NCBI RefSeq assembly: GCF_000383595.1
Contig: NZ_KB911581.1
Coordinates: 1,450,606-1,514,605, forward strand
DNA length: 64,000 nt
Reading direction: 5' to 3'
Source of the DNA: Streptomyces bottropensis ATCC 25435
GTDB lineage: Bacteria; Actinomycetota; Actinomycetes; Streptomycetales; Streptomycetaceae
Shown: positions 38,335 through 46,824 of the stretch, in pieces
How positions within the stretch are numbered: position 1 is the first letter of the stretch
Layout: each line of letters opens with the position of its first letter
Program-made: the position numbers and the translations under genes
Notes under the pieces: generated by a model
Told to the model about the DNA's origin: nothing
The model's input: only the letters and a program-made list of their open reading frames with translations
Databases searched by the model: none

Positions 38335-38472
38335 GGCCGCCCGGAGCCGCAGGCGTGCCCGGATCCGCAGGTCAGCCCCGGCCCGCCGATCGGCCGGCTC
38401 CGTCGGTCGGTCCGGCTCCGTCAGTCGTCCGGGCCCCGTCGGTCGGCCCGGCCCCGTCGGTCGGCCCGGCCC

Positions 38473-38538
38473 CGTCAGTCGTCCGGGCGGGTCAGCCCGA
38501 AGCTCCGTCAGTCGTCCGGGCGGGTCAGCCCGAAGCTC
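38473..38538. repeat. Two perfect 33-bp direct repeats in the gap after the lipoprotein gene
   Basis: Units 38473-38505 and 38506-38538 are identical, beginning CGTCAGTCGTCCGGGCGGGT. Shorter CGGTCGGCCCGGCCCCGT copies precede them (38404-38470). They fill most of the gap between converging genes. Confidence 0.92.
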
Positions 38539-38549
38539 CGCCCGTCACC

Positions 38550-39158
38550 TCAGCTCCGCTTGCGGCGGCCGAACAGCAGGCGGGGTACCGCCGCCGGGAT
38601 GGGCCGGCGCGTCGTCGCGGGGGTCGGTACCGGAGCCTGCGCCAGGTCGCCGTCGGGCACCGGCAGGGTCGATCCCGTCGGCTCCAGGCGGAGCACCCGG
38701 CACTCACGGGCCCAGCGGCCCGGCATCGCCTCGCCGTCGGGCGCGTTGAGACGCTTGCCCTTCAGCTCGGTCACGGCGGCCTCCCACTCGGCGGACCCGG
38801 GGGCCAACTCGACCACCCGCGCGGCCCAGGCGACCAGCCGCCCGCCCTTGTCCTTGCTGCGGACGGTCACCACGGCCGGGCCTCCGTCGACCAGATCCGG
38901 CAACGGCTGCTCACCGGGCCCGTCACCGACCAGGCACGCCGCACCCTCGTGCCAGACGTGCCACAGCGCGCGCGACGGCGCCTCCCGGCCCTGGAGCGCC
39001 CCGCCACCGCGTACCCAGACGAGCCCGGACTTCTTGGTGGCCTCCTCGACGAGGGCCCGATCGAGCAGCGCGTCGCCGGTCGACGCCTCGTCCGTCGACG
39101 AACCACCCGTCGGCGCATCGGCGGTCGGCGGATCGGAGGCCAGGGAGTCGGAGGTCAT
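38550..39158 (-). CDS. Conserved hypothetical protein
   Basis: 202 aa, ATG at 39158. An acidic Ser/Thr-rich N-terminus (~30 residues) precedes a compact domain with LLDRALVEEATKKSGLVWVR, ALWHVWHEGAACLV and VVTVRSKDKGGRLVAWAARV. The last part, together with a basic Pro-rich C-terminal tail, is reminiscent of small flavin/PNPOx-like barrels, but the match is too weak to name. No membrane segment. Lies between corA and the lipoprotein repeats. Confidence 0.7.
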   Translation of the reverse strand: MTSDSLASDPPTADAPTGGSSTDEASTGDALLDRALVEEATKKSGLVWVRGGGALQGREAPSRALWHVWHEGAACLVGDGPGEQPLPDLVDGGPAVVTVRSKDKGGRLVAWAARVVELAPGSAEWEAAVTELKGKRLNAPDGEAMPGRWARECRVLRLEPTGSTLPVPDGDLAQAPVPTPATTRRPIPAAVPRLLFGRRKRS

Positions 39159-39226
39159 GGGGGCAGCCTAACCGCGCGCTCCCCGAAGATCCCCGGCCCC
39201 GCCGCCCCGGCCCGGTACCCGTCGGC

Positions 39227-40351
39227 CTACAGCCACCCGTTGCGCTTCAGCGTGCGGTGGATGCCGAGGCAGAGCGCGACCGTGACGCCGAGGACCACCG
39301 GGTAGCCGAACTTCCAGTGCGTCTCCGGCATGTAGTCGAAGTTCATGCCGTAGACGCCGCACACCATCGTCGGGACGGCGATGATGGCCGCCCACGACGT
39401 GATCTTGCGCATGTCCTCGTTCTGCGCGACGGAGGCCTGCGCCAGGTTCGCCTGGAGGATCGAGTTGAGCAGCTCGTCGAAGCCGACGACCTGCTCCTGG
39501 ACGCGGGCGAGGTGGTCGGCCACGTCACGGAAGTACTTCTGGATGTCCGGGTCGATCAGCCGCATCGGCCGCTCGCTCAGCAGCTGCATGGGCCGCACCA
39601 GCGGCAGCACCGCACGCTTGAACTCCATGACCTCGCGCTTGAGTTGGTAGATCCGGCCGGCGTCGGTGCCCCGGGGCGTGCCCTTGCGCCCGGGGGAGAA
39701 CACCTCCGTCTCCACCTCGTCGATGTCGTCCTGCACGGCGTCCGCGACCGCCACGTACCCGTCGACGACGTGGTCGGCGATGGCGTGCAGCACGGCCGAG
39801 GGGCCCTTGCCGAGCAACTCCGGGTCGTCCTGCAGCCGGTGACGCAGCGCCCGCAACGAGCCCTGCCCGCCGTGCCGCACGGTGATGAAGAAGTCCCGCC
39901 CGGTGAAGCACATGACCTCGCCGGACTCCACGACCTCGCTGGTGGCGGTGAGTTCGTCGTGCTCCACGTAGTGGATCGTCTTGAAGACGGTGAAGAGGGT
40001 GTCGTCGTAGCGCTCCAGCTTGGGCCGCTGGTGCGCGTGCACCGCGTCCTCCACGGCCAGCGGGTGCAGCCCGAACTCGGCGGCGATACCGGCGAATTCG
40101 GCCTCCGAGGGCTCGTGCAGACCGATCCAGACGAATCCGCCGTCGCGGCGCGCCTGACGGATGGCCTCATGCGGCGTCAGGTCGCGCTCGAACGTGACAC
40201 GTGCGCCGTCGCGGTACACGCCGCAGTCGACCACGGCCGTAGGCGCCTCCGCCGGACGCGTGGCGTCGTACACGCCACCGTCCTTGCGCAGCGACAGCCG
40301 GGAGGGACGGGACGGGCGGACCGCGGCACGCAGGTTGTGGATCATCGACAT
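39227..40351 (-). CDS. corA: Magnesium/cobalt transporter CorA
   Basis: 374 aa from ATG 40351, which has GAAGGAGCCTGCTC upstream; an ATG two codons later is less well placed. A long N-terminal cytoplasmic funnel domain is followed by a stalk helix and two C-terminal membrane helices with the selectivity loop CGVYGMNFDYMPE (GMN motif). The C-terminus ends in basic residues (RTLKRNGWL). Homopentameric inner-membrane channel for Mg2+. Corresponds to Rv1239c. The 588-bp region upstream is unusually long. Confidence 0.95.
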   Translation of the reverse strand: MSMIHNLRAAVRPSRPSRLSLRKDGGVYDATRPAEAPTAVVDCGVYRDGARVTFERDLTPHEAIRQARRDGGFVWIGLHEPSEAEFAGIAAEFGLHPLAVEDAVHAHQRPKLERYDDTLFTVFKTIHYVEHDELTATSEVVESGEVMCFTGRDFFITVRHGGQGSLRALRHRLQDDPELLGKGPSAVLHAIADHVVDGYVAVADAVQDDIDEVETEVFSPGRKGTPRGTDAGRIYQLKREVMEFKRAVLPLVRPMQLLSERPMRLIDPDIQKYFRDVADHLARVQEQVVGFDELLNSILQANLAQASVAQNEDMRKITSWAAIIAVPTMVCGVYGMNFDYMPETHWKFGYPVVLGVTVALCLGIHRTLKRNGWL

Positions 40352-40939
40352 GAGCAGGCTCCTTCGCAACGAAAGGCCGCCGACGACGGTTGGAACTACC
40401 CGGAATGGGGACGTTTTGACTTCGAACGTTTGGCACGTCCACAAAGCGGGGAGCACCGCACCGTCGCGGTGACAGCTTCGCTTGACTCGGACCGGGCGAC
40501 GCCCGGCCGGTGAGAGCCGGAGACGTCCGATCGGCGATGTAGATCAAGACGGGAAAGAAGTGCTCTTCCGATGCGCGACGACCGTCGAGCGGCACGACGC
40601 GGGACGAGGGTGGTAGCCGACGGAGCGAGAAATACGGCTACGGCAGGAGCTACGGAACTCGGCGAGCGGAAGAGCGGGTGGTACTGCCAGGTCGACTTCG
40701 GTCCATCGCAGCCCCACCTCCTCCGGCCGGTCCCCCGTGAGGGACGTTCCATACCCCGTTCGGGGTTCCCCGTAGGGGAGTCAGTCTTTTCGGTCCGGGA
40801 CGCGAAGGCGTGAGAAGCCTTGAGCGCGAGGCCGCTGCGTGCTGCCCGCATGCTGTCCCGACCGGCGGCCCAGACTAACAGTCGGCCGCGGTGTCAAGGC
40901 GCCCGTTTGCCGGTTCCTGACGAGTTCTATGCTCGGATC
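40352..40939. other. Long divergent intergenic region (corA / Sufu-domain gene)
   Basis: 588 bp without a convincing gene on either strand. Small adjacent hairpins CCCCG-TT-CGGGG and TCCCC-GTA-GGGGA occur around 40757-40780. No Mg2+ riboswitch pattern was recognised upstream of corA. Promoters of both flanking genes must be here. Confidence 0.6.
40906..40933 (+). promoter_or_regulatory. Promoter of the Sufu-domain gene, leaderless type
   Basis: TTTGCC (40906-40911), 16-nt spacer, TATGCT (40928-40933), then 6 nt to the ATG at 40940. No Shine-Dalgarno lies before the ATG, so transcription probably starts at the initiation codon. Confidence 0.55.
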
Positions 40940-41524
40940 ATGGCTGATGTTCTTCCGTTGGTGGAGGCCCGTCTGCGCACCGCGCTGGGCGAACCGGACG
41001 CGCGCGCCGCCGTCACCTTCCTCGGCACGGACCGTATCGAGGTGCTCCGTTTCGTCGACGGCGACGTCGTCCGGTACGCCACGCTCGGCATGTCGGCCCA
41101 GCCGATGGCCGACCCCACCGCGGTCCTCGCCGACCCCGTGAAGGGCCCCCGCGCGGAACTCGTCCTGTCCGTGCGGCACGGCGTCGCCGACACCGACAAG
41201 GTGCTCCGCCCGCTCGCCGTGCTCGCCGCGTCACCGCAGGTCGAGGGGGTGATCGTGGCTCCCGGCGCCTCTCTCGACGTGGGCGGCCCGCTCTGGCCGG
41301 GAGCCCCCTTCACCTCTGTCCTCGTCGCCGAGTCGGGCGGCCTGGTCGAGGACCTCGAACTCGACGCGCCCGCCGACCCCGTACGGTTCCTGCCCCTGCT
41401 GCCGATGACCGCCAACGAGGCGGCCTGGAAGCGCGTGCACGGCGCCCAGGCCCTCCAGGAGCGCTGGCTCACCCAGGGGACGGATCTGCGTGACCCGTCC
41501 CGCAGGTCGGTCTCCCTGGACTGA
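40940..41524 (+). CDS. Suppressor-of-fused (SUFU) domain protein
   Basis: 194 aa. SUFU-like core in ALGEPDARAAVTFLGTDRIE, VRYATLGMSAQPM, RAELVLSVRHGVADTDKVLR and FTSVLVAESGGLVEDL. It ends with an actinobacterial FLPLLPMTANEAAWKRVHGA segment. Bacterial members of this family have no established role; some occur as immunity proteins. Here it is a lone chromosomal gene with no toxin beside it. Start assigned by the -10 spacing and conservation, since no ribosome site exists. Confidence 0.85.
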   Translation: MADVLPLVEARLRTALGEPDARAAVTFLGTDRIEVLRFVDGDVVRYATLGMSAQPMADPTAVLADPVKGPRAELVLSVRHGVADTDKVLRPLAVLAASPQVEGVIVAPGASLDVGGPLWPGAPFTSVLVAESGGLVEDLELDAPADPVRFLPLLPMTANEAAWKRVHGAQALQERWLTQGTDLRDPSRRSVSLD

Positions 41525-41644
41525 CCGGACGGCCCCGCGCGACTTCCCCGTGTGACGGACGGCACGCCATACGTGACCGGAGGTTGCTCGGGAGGTGGCC
41601 GAAAATCGCCGCTTCCCTTGACCGTGTGGGTAGTTGAATCCGTT

Positions 41645-41711
41645 GGCCGGTCCGACGGACCGGCCGGCGCCCGAAGGCCGGTGCGTGTGCGCGGAATGTG
41701 ACGCGCACACG
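41645..41711 (+). terminator. Tandem hairpins in the gap before the DUF6758 gene
   Basis: Hairpin 1: GGCCGGTCC-GAC-GGACCGGCC (41645-41665). Hairpin 2: CGTGTGCGCG, 8-nt loop, CGCGCACACG (41684-41711). They lie 120-190 nt after the Sufu-domain gene and may terminate it or form part of the next gene's leader. Confidence 0.5.
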
Positions 41712-41757
41712 CCGGTCGGGTGATCGTCCTTGACGCGAGGAAGCACGGGGAGGACCG

Positions 41758-42408
41758 TTGGGCCCTATGAGGGGCGAACCCAGTTGCCCGAAGTGTGGTG
41801 GCCGGGTCAGGGCTCCCGGCCTCTTTGCCGACTCCTGGCAGTGCGCCGCGCACGGGACGGTGCACCCGCTGCAGCCCGTGATCCCGCCCAGCGTCGAGGC
41901 CCTCGGCGTCGTGGTGCACCGTGCCAAGGTGCCCGTCTGGATGCCGTGGCCGCTGCCCGTGGGCTGGCTGTTCACGGGCGCCGCGTTCGCCGGTGACGAC
42001 CGCAGCGGCGGACGCGCCACCGCCGTGGCCTGTTCGGGTCCCGGGCCGCTCGGCGGCGTCGGCGAACTCGTCCTCATCGCGGAGGAACTCGGTGTGGGTC
42101 TCGGTGCGCGCTACGCGGGCATCGACGGTCCCGATCCCGGGCCCTACCTGAGCGTCGAGAAACCACCCCAGGCCAAGGTGCTCGCCGCCGGCCGTCCCAC
42201 GCCGCTGTGGCATGTCACCGGTACGCCGGACGACCGTGCCGTTTTCGCGGGGGAGGCGCTCGGCCTGTGGCTCTGGGCCGTCGTGTGGCCCGAGCAGACC
42301 GGGCTCCTGATGTACGACGAACTGGTCCTGACGGATCTGCGGGACGCGGGCGCGGAGGTGGAACTGCTGCCGTGCGGGGCGCTCTCGCCGCGGATCCTGG
42401 AACCGTAG
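41758..42408 (+). CDS. DUF6758 zinc-ribbon protein
   Basis: 216 aa from TTG 41758; ATG 41767 is an alternative (GGGGAGGA is 4 nt from the TTG and 13 nt from the ATG). N-terminal zinc ribbon CPKCGG...SWQCAAHG. The rest is a DUF6758 domain with VPVWMPWPLPVGWLFTGAAF and LWLWAVVWPEQTGLLMYDEL. Cytosolic, function unknown, near-universal in Streptomyces. Three 36-bp direct repeats start at its stop codon. Confidence 0.85.
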   Translation: MGPMRGEPSCPKCGGRVRAPGLFADSWQCAAHGTVHPLQPVIPPSVEALGVVVHRAKVPVWMPWPLPVGWLFTGAAFAGDDRSGGRATAVACSGPGPLGGVGELVLIAEELGVGLGARYAGIDGPDPGPYLSVEKPPQAKVLAAGRPTPLWHVTGTPDDRAVFAGEALGLWLWAVVWPEQTGLLMYDELVLTDLRDAGAEVELLPCGALSPRILEP

Positions 42409-42512
42409 GGCGCCTGCGGGGGAAGGGCGTGCTGACCTCCGTAGGGCGCCTGCGGGCGAAGGGCGTGCGGACCTCCGTAGGACGTCTGCGGGTGAAGGGC
42501 GTGCGGACCTGC
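42405..42512. repeat. Three 36-bp direct repeats abutting the DUF6758 stop codon
   Basis: Units at 42405-42440, 42441-42476 and 42477-42512 (first bases GTAGGGCGCCTGCGGG), a few substitutions between them. Each contains one copy of the gene's stop TAG context. One + frame reads TSVGRLRxKGVR three times. Confidence 0.92.
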
Positions 42513-42682
42513 GCGCTCGGCTTTCGCCGTGCCGCGGAGCCGTCGACGCGACCGGATGCCCCAGGCTGTGAGGCGTCGCTTCGGTAGGGGGCGCTCATCG
42601 GTTTCGGGTGTGACAGGTGCAGGCCGCAGTGGCGCTATCCTTGACCGTCCGCTTCCGTTCCGTCTGCCCTGGAGTCCGAGTC

Positions 42683-43543
42683 GTGCGTATCGATCTGCAC
42701 TGCCACTCCACGGCCTCCGACGGTACGGACACCCCGGCCGAGCTGGTGCGGAAGGCGCGGGCGACCGGGCTGGACGTCGTCGCGCTGACCGATCACGACA
42801 CGACGCGCGGGCACGCCGAGGCGATCGCCGCGCTGCCGGAGGGGCTCACGCTGGTCACCGGCGCCGAGCTGTCGTGCCGCCTGGACGGTGTCAGCATGCA
42901 CATGCTGGCCTACCTGTTCGACCCCGAGGAGCCCGAACTGCTCGCCGAGCGTGAGCTGGTCCGGGACGACCGCGTGCCGCGAGCCCGCGCGATGATCGTC
43001 AAGCTGAACGAACTGGGTGTGCCGGTGACCTGGGAGCAGGTCGCGCGGATCGCCGGCGGCGGTTCCGTGGGACGCCCGCACGTGGCCACCGCGCTGGTCG
43101 ATCTCGGCGTCGTACCGACGGTGGACGACGCCTTCACCGGGCAGTGGCTCGCCGACGGCGGCCGCGCCCACGTGGCGAAGCACGAGACGGATCCTTTCGA
43201 GGCGCTCCGGCTGATCAAGGGCGCCGGCGGTGTCGCCGTCTTCGCCCACCCCGCCGCCGCCAAGCGCGGCCGGACCGTACCGGAATCCGCCGTCGCGGAC
43301 CTCGCCGCCGCCGGGCTCGACGGCATCGAGGTGGACCACATGGAGCACGACACGGCGACCCGGGCGCGGCTGCGGGGTCTGGCGAAGGAGCTGGGACTGC
43401 TCACCACGGGCTCCTCGGACTACCACGGCAGCCGTAAGACCTGCGTGCTCGGCGAGTACACGACCGACCCCGAGGTGTACGGGGAGATCACGCGCCGGGC
43501 CACCGGAGCCTTCCCCGTCCCCGGGACCGGCGGAGCCCGCTAG
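42683..43543 (+). CDS. PHP-domain phosphoesterase
   Basis: 286 aa from GTG 42683, behind TGGAG. PHP metal motifs: DLHCHSTASDG, ALTDHDTTRGH, Glu in GAELSC, FAHPAAAKRG, and the C-terminal SSDYHGSRKT. Matches the TrpH/RNase AM-type group that cleaves short 5'-RNA ends or 3',5'-bisnucleotides (YciV-like). Trinuclear metal site, cytosolic. Substrate inferred from the subgroup only. MarC-family gene follows 226 nt downstream. Confidence 0.9.
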   Translation: MRIDLHCHSTASDGTDTPAELVRKARATGLDVVALTDHDTTRGHAEAIAALPEGLTLVTGAELSCRLDGVSMHMLAYLFDPEEPELLAERELVRDDRVPRARAMIVKLNELGVPVTWEQVARIAGGGSVGRPHVATALVDLGVVPTVDDAFTGQWLADGGRAHVAKHETDPFEALRLIKGAGGVAVFAHPAAAKRGRTVPESAVADLAAAGLDGIEVDHMEHDTATRARLRGLAKELGLLTTGSSDYHGSRKTCVLGEYTTDPEVYGEITRRATGAFPVPGTGGAR

Positions 43544-43769
43544 CTCTCTCTCGCCTCCTCCTGCTTCATCGCCCTCGCCCTCGCCCTCGTCTGCGTCCGG
43601 GTCGCACGGCACCCGGCGGCTGCCGGCTCTGCCCGTCTTCCTCTGCGGAAACGATTGCCCACGATGGTCACCGGCCATCACACTGGGCTGCCCTCTCCCC
43701 CTCTCCCCCTCTCCCTCTCGTCCCCGCTCCTCCGTCTTCCTCCGTTCGTCACTTCCCCAAGGCACCCCT

Positions 43770-44375
43770 GTGTTCGATCTCGCCGTTTTCGGTTCCCTCT
43801 TCCTCACCCTCTTCGTGATCATGGATCCCCCCGGGATCACCCCGATCTTCCTCGGGCTCACCGCCGGGCGGCCCGCTCGGACGCAGAAGCGCATGGCGTT
43901 CCAGGCCGTCTGCGTGGCGGGGGGTGTGATCACGGTCTTCGGGCTGCTCGGGCACCAGATCCTGGACTATCTGCATGTTTCCGTGCCGGCGCTGATGATC
44001 GCGGGTGGGCTGCTGCTCCTGCTGATCGCGCTCGATCTGCTGACCGGCAAGAGCGACGAGCCGGCTCAGACGAAGGACGTGAACGTCGCCCTCGTCCCGC
44101 TGGGGATGCCGTTGCTGGCCGGACCCGGTGCGATCGTCTCGGTGATCCTGGCGGTGCAGAAGGCGGACGGGGTGGCCGGTCAGGTGTCCGTGTGGACGGC
44201 GATCCTGGCGATCCACATCGTGCTGTGGCTGACCATGCGGTACTCGCTGCTGATCATCCGGGTCATCAAGGACGGCGGCGTGGTGCTGGTGACCCGGCTC
44301 GCGGGCATGATGCTCTCCGCGATCGCCGTGCAGCAGATCATCAACGGAGTCACCCAGGTCGTGCGGGCCTCGTAG
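43770..44375 (+). CDS. MarC-family integral membrane protein
   Basis: 201 aa, GTG start with AAGG upstream. Six hydrophobic segments with the MarC hallmarks FVIMDPPGITPIFLGLT at the N-terminus and LVPLGMPLLAGPGAIVSVIL after the third helix. C-terminal VTRLAGMMLSAIAVQQIING closes the family pattern. Inner membrane; no established substrate despite the historic multiple-antibiotic-resistance name. The upstream gap (43544-43769) is C/T-rich with no clear promoter. A strong terminator follows. Confidence 0.92.
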   Translation: MFDLAVFGSLFLTLFVIMDPPGITPIFLGLTAGRPARTQKRMAFQAVCVAGGVITVFGLLGHQILDYLHVSVPALMIAGGLLLLLIALDLLTGKSDEPAQTKDVNVALVPLGMPLLAGPGAIVSVILAVQKADGVAGQVSVWTAILAIHIVLWLTMRYSLLIIRVIKDGGVVLVTRLAGMMLSAIAVQQIINGVTQVVRAS

Positions 44376-44401
44376 GGCACCACACCCGGCCCGGAACGTT
44401 G

Positions 44402-44438
44402 CCGAGCCCCGTACGGCGCGATGCCGTACGGGGCTCGG
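44402..44438. terminator. Strong hairpin terminator between convergent genes
   Basis: Perfect 16-bp stem CCGAGCCCCGTACGGC / GCCGTACGGGGCTCGG with loop GCGAT. Confidence 0.9.
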
Positions 44439-44459
44439 AAGTGTGAACGGATCCGCGTA

Positions 44460-44612
44460 CTACGAGGCGGTCACGTCGGCCGGGCGGATCCAGAGGCGCT
44501 GCCCGATGGCGGCGGCCTGCTGCACGATCCGGTTGACGGAGGCGGCTTCCACGACGGTGCTGTCCACGGGCGTGCCGCTGACATCGTCGAGTCGTAGGAT
44601 TTCGAAGCGCAA
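44460..44612 (-). CDS. Small conserved protein (50 aa), unknown
   Basis: TTG start at 44612 behind AAGGGAG: (M)RFEILRLDDVSGTPVDSTVV ... NRIVQQAAAIGQRLWIRPAD. It reads as a compact beta-alpha-beta mini-domain and resembles a 50-aa family common in Streptomyces. No signal peptide or membrane helix. Function unknown. Its upstream region holds an AT-rich palindrome (44723-44739) shared with the divergent NYN gene. Confidence 0.75.
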   Translation of the reverse strand: MRFEILRLDDVSGTPVDSTVVEAASVNRIVQQAAAIGQRLWIRPADVTAS

Positions 44613-44722
44613 GGGCTTCTCCCTTCGTCTGGTCATCCTCCTGAGGAGAACTACTGGTGGTGGTTCGCGGGTCATCGGTGCCCGTGTTCCATGAGTAGTC
44701 AACGGTATGCGTGTTACAAACA

Positions 44723-44739
44723 TTCCTTACGCTAAGGAA
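44723..44739. promoter_or_regulatory. AT-rich palindrome in the divergent small-protein / NYN gap
   Basis: TTCCTTA-CGC-TAAGGAA, perfect 7-bp arms in an unusually AT-rich stretch (about 44700-44765). It lies 111 nt upstream of the small gene's start and 110 nt upstream of the NYN gene, so it could control both. Confidence 0.5.
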
Positions 44740-44848
44740 AATTTTCGAGAACCTAATTACTAGCTGGTAAGCGGTGTGCACGTCTGTCTACCGGCAGGCA
44801 GGAAGACTGATTGGGACCGGTTGTGTTCGCAGCGTGACCGCCGGGACA

Positions 44849-45754
44849 ATGGACGTGATGAACGACGACCTCACGGCGCTCGGCGCCCGCATCGACCGAA
44901 CGAACGAGCTGCTGCACCGCATGCTCGCCGAGGTGGCGAAGACACCCTCGACACACGCGATCTTCGTCGATGCCGGGTACCTGTACGCGGCCGTGGGGCG
45001 GCTCGCCGCGGGGACGGAGGACCGGCGGTCCTTCGACCTCGACGCGGAGGGGCTCATCGACGCGCTGATCGACAAGGCGCGCACGATCTTCGCGGACAGC
45101 CGGCTGCTGCGGGTCTACTGGTACGACGGGGCACGCCGCCGCATCCATACGGCCGAACAGCAGTCGATCGCCGAGCTGCCGGACGTGAAGGTGCGCCTCG
45201 GCAACCTCAACGCCAACAACCAGCAGAAGGGCGTCGACTCCCTCATCCGCAGCGACCTGGAGTCACTGGCCCGGCAGCGCGCGATCAGTGACGCCGCCCT
45301 CATCGGCGGCGACGAGGACCTGGTCTCGGCGGTCGAGGCCGCCCAGGGGTACGGGGCGCGGGTCCATCTGTGGGGCATCGAGGCGCCCGAGGGCCGCAAC
45401 CAGGCCGAGCCGCTGCTCTGGGAGGTCGACAGCCAGCGGACCTTCGACCTCGACTTCTTCAAGCCGTACGTGTCTCGGCGGGGCGCCGCCCTCTACGACG
45501 CGCCCACCGGTGCCCGTCCCAGCCGCGAGGACGTCCGCTTCGTCGGCGCCCAGATCGCCGCGAAGTGGCTCGCCTCCCGGGGCCGGGAAACCCTCCAGGA
45601 GCTTCTCCACAGCCACCCCTACCTCCCCGGCTCCGTCGACCAGGACCTGCTCGTCGAGGCGGAGGGACTGCTCCAGTACTCGCTGCGGGGCCAGGCCGAC
45701 CTGCGACGCGCACTGCGGGACGGCTTCTGGGAGCACCTGCGGGCGCAGTACTAG
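44849..45754 (+). CDS. NYN-domain (PIN-like) putative ribonuclease
   Basis: 301 aa from ATG 44849; ATG 44858 is an alternative and neither has a good ribosome site. The NYN/LabA-like nuclease core has acidic residues in HAIFVDAGYLYAA, KGVDSLIRSDL and LIGGDEDLVSAVEAAQGYGA. A short N-terminal coiled-coil (ARIDRTNELLHRMLAEVAK) and a C-terminal helical domain (RETLQELLHSHPYLPGSVDQ) flank it. Probably a metal-dependent RNase; target unknown. Divergent from the 50-aa gene. Confidence 0.88.
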   Translation: MDVMNDDLTALGARIDRTNELLHRMLAEVAKTPSTHAIFVDAGYLYAAVGRLAAGTEDRRSFDLDAEGLIDALIDKARTIFADSRLLRVYWYDGARRRIHTAEQQSIAELPDVKVRLGNLNANNQQKGVDSLIRSDLESLARQRAISDAALIGGDEDLVSAVEAAQGYGARVHLWGIEAPEGRNQAEPLLWEVDSQRTFDLDFFKPYVSRRGAALYDAPTGARPSREDVRFVGAQIAAKWLASRGRETLQELLHSHPYLPGSVDQDLLVEAEGLLQYSLRGQADLRRALRDGFWEHLRAQY

Positions 45755-45797
45755 CGAGCGTCCCACCCGGTGTCGCGGGGCGTGCCGGTGCCGGTCC

Positions 45798-46673
45798 TCA
45801 GCGGGCGATCCGGTCCCAGAAGCCGATCAGGGCGTCGGCCGTCGCCTGCGGCTGATCGGTGTTCGGGGAGTGCTCGGCGTCGTGGACGACGGTGCGGTGG
45901 GCGTTCAGCCGTACGGCCATGTCGTCGAGGACCGGGATCGGCCAGGTGTCGTCCCGTTCGCCGGACAGGACGTGCTTGGGCAGGTCCAGGGCGGCGAGTT
46001 CGGCGACGCGGTCGGGCTCCGCGCAGAGCTGGCGGCCCGTGGCGATGAGCTGGGCGGGGCTGGTGGAGAGCCAGCGCCGCCGCAGGTCGGCGCTATCGTC
46101 CAGGCCTTCGTCGAGGGCGCCCGTCTCGGCCTCCTCCGGCTCCGGCGCCTCCATCGCCTGGAGGGCGTCCCAGACCTGCTCCATGTCCATCACCGCGAGG
46201 GCGTCCCGCAACAGCTTCACGCGCTCCTGCTGGCCCACCGAGATCTGGGCGGGGCCCGAGGCCATCAGGGTGAGCGAGCCGAAGGGGGAGGCGTCCAGCA
46301 GCAGGGCGGCCCGGGAGATCTGGCCGCCGAGGGAGTGGCCGACGAGGTGCAGCGGGGTGCCGTCGCCCACGGCCTGCGCCTGGGCGAGCAGATCCTTCGC
46401 CAACTCCTCCTGCGCGTACGGGGCTTCGTCGTCCTCGGCACCCGGGCTCTCGTACTGCCCGCGCCCGTCCACCGCCACCGACCGGTACCCGGCGGCCGCC
46501 AACGGCTCGTGCAGCGCGATGAAGTCCTCCTTGCTCCCCGTGAACCCCGGCACGAGCAGCACGGTGCCCTTCACCGGCGCCCCCGCCTCGATCACGGCGA
46601 ACTCCCCACGCGCGGTACGCAACAGGTACGCCCTGGCACCGGCGGGCGGGGTGAAGGTAGGCGGACGGCTCAT
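45798..46673 (-). CDS. Alpha/beta hydrolase
   Basis: 291 aa, ATG 46673. Oxyanion motif VLLVPGFTGSKEDF, nucleophile elbow LVGHSLGGQISR, acid in SGERDDTWPIPVLDD, and His in VVHDAEHSPNTDQPQ. No signal peptide, so cytosolic. An acidic insert EAPEPEEAETGALDEGLDD in the cap is notable. Substrate unknown. Separated from the helicase gene on the same strand by a GNRA-loop terminator. Confidence 0.87.
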   Translation of the reverse strand: MSRPPTFTPPAGARAYLLRTARGEFAVIEAGAPVKGTVLLVPGFTGSKEDFIALHEPLAAAGYRSVAVDGRGQYESPGAEDDEAPYAQEELAKDLLAQAQAVGDGTPLHLVGHSLGGQISRAALLLDASPFGSLTLMASGPAQISVGQQERVKLLRDALAVMDMEQVWDALQAMEAPEPEEAETGALDEGLDDSADLRRRWLSTSPAQLIATGRQLCAEPDRVAELAALDLPKHVLSGERDDTWPIPVLDDMAVRLNAHRTVVHDAEHSPNTDQPQATADALIGFWDRIAR

Positions 46674-46774
46674 GGGGGGAGCGTAACCGCCTTTCCCACA
46701 CTCCTCCTTGGGCGCCCCTTGAGGGGCGCGAGGAACGGCGCGGACAACCGGGACGAACCCGCGCCCGAAACGCC

Positions 46775-46808
46775 GAAGGCCCGGCCCCCGAAAGGGGACC
46801 GGGCCTTC
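46775..46808 (-). terminator. GNRA-tetraloop terminator after the helicase gene
   Basis: Stem GAAGGCCCGG-C-CCCC, tetraloop GAAA, GGGG-A-CCGGGCCTTC; a single C/A mismatch in an otherwise perfect stem. It begins 16 nt after the helicase stop on the minus strand. Confidence 0.88.
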
Positions 46809-46824
46809 ACTCGGCTGGACGGGC

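Noticed and set aside
38550..39171. Opposite-strand open frames over the hypothetical gene near 38.6 kb
   Set aside because: Shadow frames; the minus-strand gene has a normal start and coherent protein sequence.
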